A DNA stretch of 33,446 nucleotides from a virus. The notes under the pieces are model-generated. The model was given only the letters and a program-made list of their open reading frames with translations. It ran no database searches and was not told where the DNA came from. Shown piece by piece: positions 20,412 through 28,505 of this stretch; the stretch's first letter is position 1; each line of letters opens with the position of its first letter. The stretch is taken from positions 1 to 33,446 of the IMG/VR virus record IMGVR_UViG_3300032278_000058; one strand, 5' to 3'. A program made the position numbers and the translations under genes.

Positions 20412-21263
20412 ATGAGGAAAGTAAACTATTTAAACAACAGAGATCTACTAGCAGAGATCCACAAATCAAAAAACACATTTTCTAGCTACACAGATGAGGG
20501 GTACGATCAATTTGATGTAATTTTACCGAGCATTGATAAGATTAATATACGTACAACCGCAGAAGCCAAGCGAGCTAGAGCTAAACGCATAGGTCAAAAA
20601 GACTATGAACGACGCAAAGCTGACGGTGAAAAAATAAAACAATCAGAATGTGATATAGACTATAGAAAAATAAACAAAGAAGACGTAATTTTTAGGGTAA
20701 TGATGTTTGATCATATACCTGATGACAAAGGACGCAAAAAGAAACCTAAAACTATTGCTGATACTAAAGAAAAACTAAATTTCCCACCATTCCAACATTA
20801 TAAGTTTAATGAAGAAGGCCAACTTCAAGTTGTTGGCAAAAGTCATTGGGTTGGAGGTATGGAAAACGGTTATTATGATAAAGGCTGTGGTCAAGCAACT
20901 AATAAACTTGCTATGATGTGGATGAAGTTATGTGAACGATACGCAACTAGAGGCAATGTTAGAGGATATACGTATAATGATGAAATGAAAGGACAAGCAA
21001 TTTTACAACTTGCACAAATAGGCTTACAATTTGACGAATCTAAATCAAACAATCCATTTGCATACTATACTGCCGCAGTTACAAACTCATTTGTTAGAAT
21101 TATTAACATTGAAAAACGCAATCAAAACATTAGGGACGATATTTTAGAAATGAATCATATGAACCCATCATTTACTCGACAAAACCAAGGAGCGTGGGAA
21201 CGAGAAATGAAAGAACATAATAAAAATTATAAAGCACCCGAAAAAAAGGTAAAAGAAAAGTAA
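20412..21263 (+). CDS. 55: Late-transcription sigma factor gp55
   Basis: This 283-aa protein resembles T4 gp55, the small sigma that binds host RNA polymerase core and recognises TATAAATA-type late promoters. The conserved block lies in the second half: MMWMKLCERYATRGNVRGYT, EMKGQAILQLAQIGLQFDES, then NNPFAYYTAAVTNSFVRIIN, equivalent to sigma region 2. T4 gp55 is 185 aa, so the first roughly 150 residues, rich in Lys and Arg (AKRARAKRIG), are an extension. I chose the second ATG at 20412 because GGAG stands six bases before it. The in-frame ATG at 20400 would lie almost on the predicted transcription start. The next gene, gp47, begins immediately after the stop. Confidence 0.85.
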   Translation: MRKVNYLNNRDLLAEIHKSKNTFSSYTDEGYDQFDVILPSIDKINIRTTAEAKRARAKRIGQKDYERRKADGEKIKQSECDIDYRKINKEDVIFRVMMFDHIPDDKGRKKKPKTIADTKEKLNFPPFQHYKFNEEGQLQVVGKSHWVGGMENGYYDKGCGQATNKLAMMWMKLCERYATRGNVRGYTYNDEMKGQAILQLAQIGLQFDESKSNNPFAYYTAAVTNSFVRIINIEKRNQNIRDDILEMNHMNPSFTRQNQGAWEREMKEHNKNYKAPEKKVKEK

Positions 21264-22280
21264 ATGTTTAAAAAGGCCGCCGTCTTTACGGATATACACT
21301 TTGGATTAAAGTCAAACAGCAAAGTACACAATGATGATTGTGAAGAATTTATAGATTGGTATATTGACCAAGCTAAAGAACATAATTGTGAAACCGGTAT
21401 CTTTATGGGTGACTGGCATCACAATAGAAATAGCTTAAACATTACTACCATGGACGCTACTATCCGAAGTTTAGAAAAACTTGGGAAAGCATTTGACAAT
21501 TTTTACTTCTTTCCTGGTAATCACGACTTATACTATAAAGATAAACGTGATATTCATTCCATAGAGTTTGGTAAACACATTCCTGGCATTACTATTATTA
21601 ACAAAATTACAACAAAAGGTGATACTACTTTAATACCTTGGCTTGTTGGTGACGAATGGAAACAGATTTCAAAGATTAAAAGCAAATATATATTCGGTCA
21701 CTTTGAATTACCAACGTTTTATATGAACGCTATGGTGCAAATGCCTGACACTGGCGAACTCCAACCTGATCATTTTAAAAATCAAGACTATGTGTTCTCC
21801 GGACACTTCCATAAAAGACAAGTTAAAGGCTGTATCAATTATATAGGTAATGCATTACCTCACAACTATGCTGATACTTGGGACGATGAACGCGGTATGA
21901 TGATATTTGAGCACGGCGGCGCTCCTGAATATCTTAACTGGTGGAATTGTCCCAAGTATCGCACGGTTAAACTATCACGCTTATTAGATGAAAAAGATAC
22001 ATTAATTAAACCAAAGATGTATTTGCGTGTTACATTAGACTTACCGATATCATATGAAGAAGCAAGTTTCATAAAAGAAACATTTATTAATGAATATAAG
22101 TGCAGAGAAATTACACTTATACCAAATAATAAAGATGATGAGATTAATACCGACATTGATATTACAAAATTTGAAAGTGTTGACCAAATTGTTGCTAAAG
22201 AAATCCAAGCTATTGAGTCAGACAACTACGATAAAGCAAAATTACTTAACATTTATAACAAGCTAGGGCAAGATGATTAA
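21264..22280 (+). CDS. 47: Recombination nuclease subunit gp47 (Mre11-like)
   Basis: This 338-aa member of the SbcD/Mre11 metallophosphoesterase family works with gp46 to resect DNA ends for recombination-dependent replication and host DNA breakdown. The metal-binding motifs are visible: D10-x-H12 (FTDIHFG), G49-D50 (MGDWHHNRN), G85-N86-H87-D88 (PGNHDLYY), H146 (FGHFE) and G180-H181-x-H183 (SGHFHKR). Length equals T4 gp47 (339 aa). The ATG directly follows the gp55 stop. Its 3' end overlaps gp46 by 8 bases, typical of the 47/46 pair and consistent with stoichiometric coupling. Confidence 0.95.
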   Translation: MFKKAAVFTDIHFGLKSNSKVHNDDCEEFIDWYIDQAKEHNCETGIFMGDWHHNRNSLNITTMDATIRSLEKLGKAFDNFYFFPGNHDLYYKDKRDIHSIEFGKHIPGITIINKITTKGDTTLIPWLVGDEWKQISKIKSKYIFGHFELPTFYMNAMVQMPDTGELQPDHFKNQDYVFSGHFHKRQVKGCINYIGNALPHNYADTWDDERGMMIFEHGGAPEYLNWWNCPKYRTVKLSRLLDEKDTLIKPKMYLRVTLDLPISYEEASFIKETFINEYKCREITLIPNNKDDEINTDIDITKFESVDQIVAKEIQAIESDNYDKAKLLNIYNKLGQDD

Positions 22281-24045
22281 AATACAAGACATAACTGTTA
22301 AAAACTTTATGAGTGTAGGTAATACTACACAAGCAATTAACTTTAATATAGATCAACTAACTCTTGTTTTAGGTGAAAACTTAGATCAAGGTGGAGACGA
22401 TGCTGGATCACGTAATGGTACAGGTAAAACAACAATAATCAATGCTTTAAGTTATGCATTGTTTGGTCAAGCCCTTACAAACATTAGACGTGATAATTTA
22501 GTAAACAAAACTAACAACAAAGGTATGTTAGTTACTTTAAGTTTTGAAAAAAACGGAGAAAAATACCATATTGAGCGAGGACGTAAACCTAATTTACTAA
22601 AATTCTCTATTAATAACGAAGATCAAGAAATAACTGATGAGAGTCAAGGTGATTCTCGTAAAACACAACAAGACATTAATACATTACTAGGTATGAGTCA
22701 TAATATGTTTAAGCATATACTGGCATTGAACACATATACTGAACCATTCTTAGCAATGAAGAACAATGATCAACGTGCTATTATAGAACAATTATTAGGT
22801 ATTACTATACTATCTGAAAAAGCAGAACTATTACGTGAGCAAATGCGTATTAATAGAGATAGAACCACTGAAGAAAATGCAAGACTAACCGCAGTTCAAG
22901 ATAGTAATGAAAAAATTAAAGAAAACATTGAACGCTTACAAAGTAGACGTAAGGCTTGGATAGCACAAAACAAAGAGACTTGTGTTAAACTGCAAAAAGG
23001 AATTCGTGAATTAGAACAATTAGATATTGACAGTGAATTAGAAGACCATGAAAAGTTAGCTGAGTGGACTGACCTTAATAAACACCATAAGAATCTTACA
23101 AAAGAACTAGCAACTGTTGAACGTGCATTAGAACAAGCAGATAAAAATGTACAAAAGATAGGTAGTGATCTTGATAACCTTGAACACGCCAAGTGCTATG
23201 CTTGTGGACAAGAACTACATGACGAGAAACTTGAAGAAATGAAGAACTCAATTCAAGCAGACTATGGTGATGCACACACTTACATGATTGAAATTGCTAA
23301 TAAGCAAGATAAAGTACAAAAGAAATTAGAAGACATTGGTGATCTAAGTAGAAAACCTAATCCGTTTTATGAAACAGCTAAAGAAGCCTATGAACATAGA
23401 GGTAATGTTGAAAACTTAAAGAAAGTATTAACAGAAAAAGAAGAAGAAACTGATCCTTATCAAGAACAAATAGATGATCTAAAACATACAGCATTACAAG
23501 AAGTTAACTGGGACATTCTTAATGAACTAACGTCATTAAAAGACCACCAAGACTTTTTATATAAGCTATTAACAAACAAAGATAGCTTTATAAGGAAGAA
23601 AATTATTGATCAAAATCTTGCATACTTAAATAACAGGCTTACTTACTATCTTGATAGAATAGGATTACCACATACTGTTACATTTTTAAATGACTTAAAC
23701 GTAGAAATTACACAACTTGGTCAAGACTTAGACTTTGATAACTTGTCAAGAGGTGAACGTAATAGATTAATCCTTGGATTAAGTTTTGCATTTAGAGATG
23801 TTTGGGAAAGTTTGTACCAACATATTAACTTACTGTTTGTTGATGAACTAATAGATAGTGGTATGGATACAGCAGGTGTTGAATCCTCTTTAAGTATATT
23901 AAAGAAAATGGGTAGAGAACGTAATAAAAACATATACCTTATTTCACATAAAGATGAATTAATGGGTAGAGTAACTAACGTATTAAAAGTTATTAAAGAA
24001 AATGGCTTTACCTCCTATGACAATGATGTAGAGGTTATGCAATAA
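22273..24045 (+). CDS. 46: Recombination nuclease subunit gp46 (Rad50-like ATPase)
   Basis: This 590-aa SMC/Rad50-type ATPase is the partner of gp47. Walker A is GSRNGTGKTT (residues 45-54), preceded by an insertion (LDQGGDDA) that lengthens the usual GxN loop. The middle, about 180-420, is coiled coil, interrupted by a zinc hook C308-Y-A-C311. The C-terminal half holds the ABC signature LSRGERNRLIL (about residue 490) and Walker B LLFVDELIDSG (about 520), followed by the His switch region (LISHKDEL). T4 gp46 is 560 aa. The last codon overlaps the next gene as TAATG. Confidence 0.95.
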   Translation: MIKIQDITVKNFMSVGNTTQAINFNIDQLTLVLGENLDQGGDDAGSRNGTGKTTIINALSYALFGQALTNIRRDNLVNKTNNKGMLVTLSFEKNGEKYHIERGRKPNLLKFSINNEDQEITDESQGDSRKTQQDINTLLGMSHNMFKHILALNTYTEPFLAMKNNDQRAIIEQLLGITILSEKAELLREQMRINRDRTTEENARLTAVQDSNEKIKENIERLQSRRKAWIAQNKETCVKLQKGIRELEQLDIDSELEDHEKLAEWTDLNKHHKNLTKELATVERALEQADKNVQKIGSDLDNLEHAKCYACGQELHDEKLEEMKNSIQADYGDAHTYMIEIANKQDKVQKKLEDIGDLSRKPNPFYETAKEAYEHRGNVENLKKVLTEKEEETDPYQEQIDDLKHTALQEVNWDILNELTSLKDHQDFLYKLLTNKDSFIRKKIIDQNLAYLNNRLTYYLDRIGLPHTVTFLNDLNVEITQLGQDLDFDNLSRGERNRLILGLSFAFRDVWESLYQHINLLFVDELIDSGMDTAGVESSLSILKKMGRERNKNIYLISHKDELMGRVTNVLKVIKENGFTSYDNDVEVMQ

Positions 24046-24248
24046 TGGATGATACACACGACTTACTAACAAAAGCATACTTAGAATACTATAAAGCTAA
24101 TGAAAACTTTGAAAAACGTAAGAGCGAAAGTACAAAACGTGATGCTAGACGATGGTTAAGCGAAATAAGACGCTTATGTTCTAAACGTAGAGTAGAAGTA
24201 ATGGACGCTCACACTGAGTTTCACCAGAAACGGAAGGCTGAATTATAA
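24045..24248 (+). CDS. Small conserved-type basic protein
   Basis: This 67-aa, highly charged, apparently all-helical protein (FEKRKSESTKRDARRWLSEI, then RRLCSKRRVEVMDAHTEFHQ) starts in the TAATG overlap with gp46, so it is translated from the same message. No domain is recognised. Small ORFs in this position are, as I recall, common in marine T4-like phages. The tight coupling suggests a link to the 46/47 nuclease, but that is inference. Confidence 0.65.
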   Translation: MDDTHDLLTKAYLEYYKANENFEKRKSESTKRDARRWLSEIRRLCSKRRVEVMDAHTEFHQKRKAEL

Positions 24249-24266
24249 TACTAGTTAAGTACCATT

Positions 24267-24689
24267 ATGGAGTGGACTTACCTAGGAAAAATCATTAAAG
24301 AACTACCGAAGGATTGTGTTGGCTTTGTATACCTTATTACAAATACAACCAACAAACGCAAATATGTCGGTAAAAAACTAGCTAGATTCAGAAAGACACG
24401 GCCACCCCTCAAAGGTAAGATAAACAAAAGAAGAAGTACAGTAGAAAGTGACTGGAGAGATTATTGGGGATCCAGTGACTGGTTGTTAGAAGATGTTAAT
24501 AAGTTAGGCAAAAACAAATTCACACGAGAAATACTACATTACTGTCCAAGTAAAGGCGTAACAAGTTATCTAGAAGCGAGAGAACAGTTTGAACGCAGAG
24601 TTCTAGAGACTGACGAATACTACAACGGCATTATAAACGTACGAGTAGGCGGATCAAAGGTCCTTAGAGAAGCTCTTAAAGGCAAATAG
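24267..24689 (+). CDS. GIY-YIG-type endonuclease-like protein
   Basis: This 140-aa protein contains the two GIY-YIG strands as G19-F-V-Y22 and Y33-V-G35, separated by a short turn (TNTTNKRK). A downstream Arg-rich helix and E-containing helix (YLEAREQFE, about residues 100-108) could supply the catalytic Arg and Glu. It lacks an obvious DNA-binding C-terminal domain, so it may be a small phage nuclease rather than a homing enzyme. It starts 18 bases after the preceding stop on the same strand and is the last gene before the structured RNA region. Confidence 0.65.
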   Translation: MEWTYLGKIIKELPKDCVGFVYLITNTTNKRKYVGKKLARFRKTRPPLKGKINKRRSTVESDWRDYWGSSDWLLEDVNKLGKNKFTREILHYCPSKGVTSYLEAREQFERRVLETDEYYNGIINVRVGGSKVLREALKGK

Positions 24690-25109
24690 TCAAATATAGC
24701 AACATTGTTTGGTCGGGATAGCTCGACTCACCTTGAAGGTGTACGTTATGACACTTAGACTCTGGTGCGTTGCAAGGAATAGACTAACTTTAGGTCTAAA
24801 AGATGCTGGCTCTGAGTAAAAAGCAACCAGCACGGTAGAAAATTCCGCTTAATAGGAATTCATACCGTCCGTAACTATTACGAAGGCTGAAGTAGGAGGT
24901 TGTCGGGTTACCGCCTCCGTGCATTATGCAATCTTCTTTATTAAGATGGTACGCTCATCTCACATGATGGCTATTAAATGCTTCGTCCGAGTACGGGCGA
25001 AGTATGGCTCAACTATCTACATGATGCAAAAGTGCTACGCACTTAATTAAACAGTTGAGAGAATAATGTGTTAGAGCGATAGCGAGAACACAGATCAACG
25101 TAGTTGATC
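24690..25109 (+). ncRNA. Candidate large structured RNA (about 420 nt)
   Basis: No convincing gene lies here, but consecutive hairpins fill the stretch. The arms are: GTCGGG/CTCGAC (24712-24727); CACC/GGTG (24729-24741); TAGAC/GTCTA (24780-24798); TGCTGG/CCAGCA (24804-24832); CGGTA enclosing AATTCC/GGAATT (24833-24868); GGAGG enclosing CGG/CCG (24895-24918); ATCTT/AAGAT (24931-24947); a 9-bp CTTCGTCCG stem with AGTA loop (24981-25002); CTCAACT/AGTTGAG enclosing AAGTGC/GCACTT (25008-25059); TGTGTT/AACACA (25067-25092); and AGATCAAC/GTTGATCT (25092-25110). It resembles no tRNA, tmRNA, RNase P or group I core that I know. Strand is taken from the neighbouring transcript; both are possible. Confidence 0.65.
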
Positions 25110-25307
25110 TTAATGCAGTTCCGGATCTCTTCCGTAACGAAATGCTTCTTTATCGTATACTACGACTTCTTCTATAGTATATTGTGACTCAGGATTAGCT
25201 TCAACCAATTGTCCCATTACTTCAAACGCTTCAGATTCTGAAGAACAATCCATTAACTCTTGTTTCTGAGTAACCTTCTCTATAACCCTATATACAGTTC
25301 GAGGCAT
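25110..25307 (-). CDS. Small hypothetical protein
   Basis: This 65-aa acidic protein begins MPRTVYRVIEKVTQKQELMD and ends YDKEAFRYGRDPELH. It has a beta-alpha-beta look, and no family is recognised. I chose the ATG at 25307 because the 25 residues encoded upstream of it (from an ATG at 25382) overlap the divergent promoter region and look non-coding. Its stop codon abuts the last hairpin of the structured RNA on the opposite strand, so the two transcripts converge. There is no strong ribosome-binding site. Confidence 0.55.
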   Translation of the reverse strand: MPRTVYRVIEKVTQKQELMDCSSESEAFEVMGQLVEANPESQYTIEEVVVYDKEAFRYGRDPELH

Positions 25308-25335
25308 AAGAGTATTTAATGACCAATGTCTGCGA

Positions 25336-25341
25336 ATTATA
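25336..25341 (-). promoter_or_regulatory. Weak candidate -10 box for the 65-aa gene
   Basis: The minus strand reads TATAAT about 28 bases upstream of the ATG at 25307. No good -35 hexamer stands 16-18 bases further upstream, so this is tentative. Confidence 0.25.
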
Positions 25342-25342
25342 G

Positions 25343-25349
25343 CTAAATA
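25343..25349 (+). promoter_or_regulatory. Candidate late promoter before the 187-aa gene
   Basis: CTAAATA stands 9 bases before the ribosome-binding site AGGGAG (25359-25364), which is six bases from the ATG at 25371. The layout is close to that upstream of gp48, supporting a shared gp55-dependent element. Confidence 0.5.
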
Positions 25350-25370
25350 TAATTGAACAGGGAGTATATT

Positions 25371-25934
25371 ATGAAAGTACATCAGATTATCGGCGAAAAA
25401 CAGCTAGATGAAGTACCTGGTGCCAATCCATTAACACGAATGGTTAAAAAAGCTGGGGCAAAAATTGCTGGTGCTGTTGGAGCCAAAGGTATTCAAGGGC
25501 AAGTACAAGGCGGTTTAGATGCTGACGCAAGAGGAAAAGAACTATATACAGCTTGGAAAACCTATGCTGGTCAAACTGGCACTGATGCTAAAGTACCTAC
25601 AAAGGATCAAGTAGCAGATTTTATGGCTACACAAAAAATGCCAACAGGTAGATTAAATGCTATTCCTGATGGTAGCACTTTAGGAAAAGGTGAGATTGAC
25701 AAAGTATTACAAGGTGCGGCACAAGATTCTTTTAAAGGAAAAGCCGGACAAGCGGCAGTAGGTAAAGCACCTGCGGCGAAGAAACCACCCGGAGAAGAAT
25801 GGGGTACAAGTCCTGGAGCAGAACAAGAACCACAACCAGCAGGCGCAGGCGGTGGAACAATTCCAAAAAATTTAAAACAAAAGATTGATGCTTTAAAGCC
25901 GGCACAAAAACAAGAACTAATTAAGTTGCTATAG
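25371..25934 (+). CDS. Ala/Gly-rich probable virion protein with capsid-targeting-like N terminus
   Basis: This 187-aa protein of unknown family is rich in Ala, Gly, Lys and Pro. It begins MKVHQIIGE, which aligns by eye with the T4 internal-protein targeting peptide MKTYQEFIAE, including an I-x-E site of the type cut by the gp21 prohead protease. The middle (about 50-105) looks like a small helical fold (LYTAWKTYAGQTG, QVADFMATQK). A Pro/Ala linker then leads to a short C-terminal helix (KQKIDALKPAQKQELIKLL). I chose the ATG at 25371 because AGGGAG lies six bases before it. The next gene follows after nine bases. An internal head protein is an inference. Confidence 0.65.
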   Translation: MKVHQIIGEKQLDEVPGANPLTRMVKKAGAKIAGAVGAKGIQGQVQGGLDADARGKELYTAWKTYAGQTGTDAKVPTKDQVADFMATQKMPTGRLNAIPDGSTLGKGEIDKVLQGAAQDSFKGKAGQAAVGKAPAAKKPPGEEWGTSPGAEQEPQPAGAGGGTIPKNLKQKIDALKPAQKQELIKLL

Positions 25935-25943
25935 GATAAGCAA

Positions 25944-28505
25944 ATGAAACTGCAAGAAGTTGTTGCTTACAATCTAAAAACCCAACACATATTAACTGAA
26001 GGATGGGATACACTTTCAGAAAGCCAACGTATCTTTATGGGCAAGGCTGAACGTGAGCTATGGCCATTAATGGAACAGCTTACAAAAGTGTTTGAAGCAG
26101 AACTTACTAGCGATCAAATCCAATCAATATTTAAAGGCGCTGAAACTCATGCAATGGATTCAGGTCAAAATAAAACTGCTATGGGAAAAGCAGGTGATGC
26201 CTTAAAAGTTCCTGGTAAAGTTATGAAAGCCGTTAACGATAAAATTAACGAGCTTGGTAAGATGGCACAAAAGACTGGTCCTGTTCAAAATTTAGATAAA
26301 AAGTTTGAAGAATTAAAAAAGAAAATTGGATCTAGCGATGGAAAAATTGTTCAAGGTGTTAAAGCAGTTAGTGACTGGGCAAAAGAAAATCCCGGCAAGG
26401 CAAGTTTAGCAGTAGCTATATTAACAGCCGCGGCGGCATTTGCTAGTGGTCCAGGCGGTGGTGCGGCAGTAGGTTTCTTATTACGTTCAAGTAAAGATTT
26501 ATTACAAGGTGAAAAACTTTCAACAGCGGCAGGTAAAGCAGTTAAAACAGCGGCAATTGGTGCTCTTGCAGGTATGGCGTTTGATGCAATCGGCGATGCG
26601 GTTGTTGATAATATTGAAGCAGATGGTTATGATGCAATTAATTCAACAGCTGAGTCTTTAAAAAATGCGGCTGTAACTGATGCTGTAGCAGATGTATCAG
26701 CTGAATATAGTGATGTACTACCTCAACTATCAGACGGTTATAATCAACTGAATATATCAGGAAATATTAATGCTTACAATTACAATTTTAATGTTATACT
26801 CACTGGTGATCAACAAGGAAATTATGAAGCATTATCAAATGCAGTTCATCAAGCGGCAAATCAAAGTGGTTCATTTTCACCTGAAGCACTTAAATCAACT
26901 GCCGAATTACATGACTTCTTAGCATCTGTTCAAGCAAGTCCAGATCAAAGTACAATGAGAGAGGCAATAGCCGCATTAGAACACGCAAAAGCAACTGACA
27001 TAACTCATGAACAATTAGTAGAACTAGGTTTAGAAACAGATAATTTAGAAGCATTCGTTGATAGTGCCACAGAAAAGATACCAGGGGCGGCCGCAGTAAT
27101 TCAAGGTGCAACACAACAAGCAAACGATTTTAATAAAGAAGCAGTTAAGGCTGGACAACCTAAGAAAGGTGAGAACTATGAACTTCCTTTGGAAGACCAA
27201 GCAGAAGCATATAAACGAGACCTACACAATAGATTAGCAGAAGTTGGTCCTGATAACGCATGGATGGACGATCCTAAGTATGCAGATCCTAGCCAACAAA
27301 AAGGCGCACAGATGGATTTAGGATTAGACGATCCTAATACACTTGGTGCAAAAGCAAAAAGAGGATTAGGTGCGGCAGGTAAATGGGCTAAAGGTGTAGC
27401 AGGTAAGGCAGTAGCAGGTGCTAAACAAGGCATGAAAGATGTAGGAAATAAAGTTACTGCTAACAAACTTAACAAGGATTGGCAAAAAGCTGGAGAACCG
27501 ACAGACGCAGGATCTATTGTTAATATATTATCTAGTGCAGGATTAAGCAACGATGATATAACAGCAATTAGTACTGGTGCTAGTGTTGAATTACCAGTTA
27601 GTGCAGAACCAGAACCAGAAGCAGATGCTGGTGCTGAAACAGGAACTGAAAAAGATCCAGAAGGTGTCAAACCTAATCAAGGAACAGATAATAAAATTGA
27701 AAATGGAACTACAGCAGATGGGTCTGATGGTAAAGAATATACTCAGTCAGGTGGAGAATGGGTTAGCGGCGGAAAAAAAGCAACACCTGAAATAGAAAAA
27801 GAATTAGATGCACAAGTGGCAATACCTACTGATGACGAAACAGTTCCATCAGATGGTGGCGGAGATGCTACTGATCAAGAACCAGCAGATGATACAAATG
27901 TTCCAGGACGTGAATATGATGCTGATGATGAAGCAGAAGCAGAACAAGGTACTGATGCAGAACTAGGACCAGAAGCTGAACCAGAAGCTGAACCAGAAGC
28001 AGGTACAGAACCAGAAGCAGGTGCAGAACCAGAAGCAGGTGCAGAACCAGAAGCAGGTGCAGACACTACAGGTGCAGAACCAGAAGCACCAACAGATGCA
28101 CCAGCAGATACTACAACAGATGCACCAGCAGATACTACAACAGATGCACCAGCAGATACTACAGCTAGTGCTGATCCAGAAAAAGGATCAAGAACCTTTT
28201 CCACTTTGGATAAGGACTCTACAGATACTACAGCTGGTACTGGTGCTGAAACACCTACAGATACAACTGTAAGTGATTTAGCAAACGCAATTACTACAGC
28301 AGGTGTTGGTGATGTTGTTAAAGCAGAACTAGAAACAGGTGTTAGTGGCGGTGGCGGAACAGAACCTACATTAGCTCAGATCAGAGCCGGAACGCTTGAT
28401 GCAGAATTTATACCAAACTTGGCAAAGGAAATTAAAAAGGCAGGTGTTGGTGAAGTAGTTAAACAAGAATTAACATCTGAACAAACAGCAGACATGATGA
28501 CTTAA
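25944..28505 (+). CDS. Large repeat-containing probable virion protein
   Basis: This 853-aa protein of unknown family begins MKLQEVVAYNLKTQHILTEG, again with an L-x-E site near the N terminus. Residues about 153-180 (SLAVAILTAAAAFASGPGGG, then AAVGFLL) and 199-222 are Gly/Ala-rich hydrophobic segments that could span or insert into a membrane. Residues about 545-770 are disordered, acidic and low-complexity, with Glu-Pro-Glu-Ala and Pro-Ala-Asp-Thr-Thr repeats. Two related short segments close the protein (DLANAITTAGVGDVVKAELE and NLAKEIKKAGVGEVVKQEL). A ribosome-binding site (AGGATAAGCA) precedes the ATG. Its stop overlaps, on the opposite strand, the stop of the gp26 frameshift extension (CTTAA). 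A packaged or virion-surface role is inference. Confidence 0.7.
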   Translation: MKLQEVVAYNLKTQHILTEGWDTLSESQRIFMGKAERELWPLMEQLTKVFEAELTSDQIQSIFKGAETHAMDSGQNKTAMGKAGDALKVPGKVMKAVNDKINELGKMAQKTGPVQNLDKKFEELKKKIGSSDGKIVQGVKAVSDWAKENPGKASLAVAILTAAAAFASGPGGGAAVGFLLRSSKDLLQGEKLSTAAGKAVKTAAIGALAGMAFDAIGDAVVDNIEADGYDAINSTAESLKNAAVTDAVADVSAEYSDVLPQLSDGYNQLNISGNINAYNYNFNVILTGDQQGNYEALSNAVHQAANQSGSFSPEALKSTAELHDFLASVQASPDQSTMREAIAALEHAKATDITHEQLVELGLETDNLEAFVDSATEKIPGAAAVIQGATQQANDFNKEAVKAGQPKKGENYELPLEDQAEAYKRDLHNRLAEVGPDNAWMDDPKYADPSQQKGAQMDLGLDDPNTLGAKAKRGLGAAGKWAKGVAGKAVAGAKQGMKDVGNKVTANKLNKDWQKAGEPTDAGSIVNILSSAGLSNDDITAISTGASVELPVSAEPEPEADAGAETGTEKDPEGVKPNQGTDNKIENGTTADGSDGKEYTQSGGEWVSGGKKATPEIEKELDAQVAIPTDDETVPSDGGGDATDQEPADDTNVPGREYDADDEAEAEQGTDAELGPEAEPEAEPEAGTEPEAGAEPEAGAEPEAGADTTGAEPEAPTDAPADTTTDAPADTTTDAPADTTASADPEKGSRTFSTLDKDSTDTTAGTGAETPTDTTVSDLANAITTAGVGDVVKAELETGVSGGGGTEPTLAQIRAGTLDAEFIPNLAKEIKKAGVGEVVKQELTSEQTADMMT
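27969..28087 (+). repeat. CCAGAAGC-based tandem coding repeat
   Basis: CCAGAAGC recurs at 27969, 27981, 27993, 28011, 28029, 28047 and 28080, with periods of 12 then 18 bases, encoding E-P-E-A and E-P-E-A-G-A units. The near-identity of codons points to recent slippage expansion. Confidence 0.85.
28098..28163 (+). repeat. 24-base tandem coding repeat
   Basis: Two perfect 24-base copies (28098-28121 and 28122-28145) and a third of 18 bases (28146-28163), beginning GCACCAGCAGATACTACA, encode A-P-A-D-T-T-T-D. This is an in-gene repeat, not a CRISPR array, because no spacers are present. Confidence 0.9.

Noticed and set aside
24690-25109. Group I intron, tRNA, tmRNA or RNase P RNA
   Set aside because: I found no group I P7 core pairing, no TTCGAAT-type T-loop with acceptor stem, and no conserved RNase P elements. 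The flanking sequence does not form a split gene.
25092-25110. Rho-independent terminator
   Set aside because: The 8-bp hairpin has no T-run after it on either strand, so I count it with the structured RNA.
28098-28163. Short CRISPR-like array
   Set aside because: Copies are directly adjacent with no spacers, in frame, and encode a peptide repeat.
27176-28204. Minus-strand ORFs over the repeat region
   Set aside because: They are mirror images of the repeat coding frame, with Ser/Ala/Gly runs and no ribosome-binding sites.
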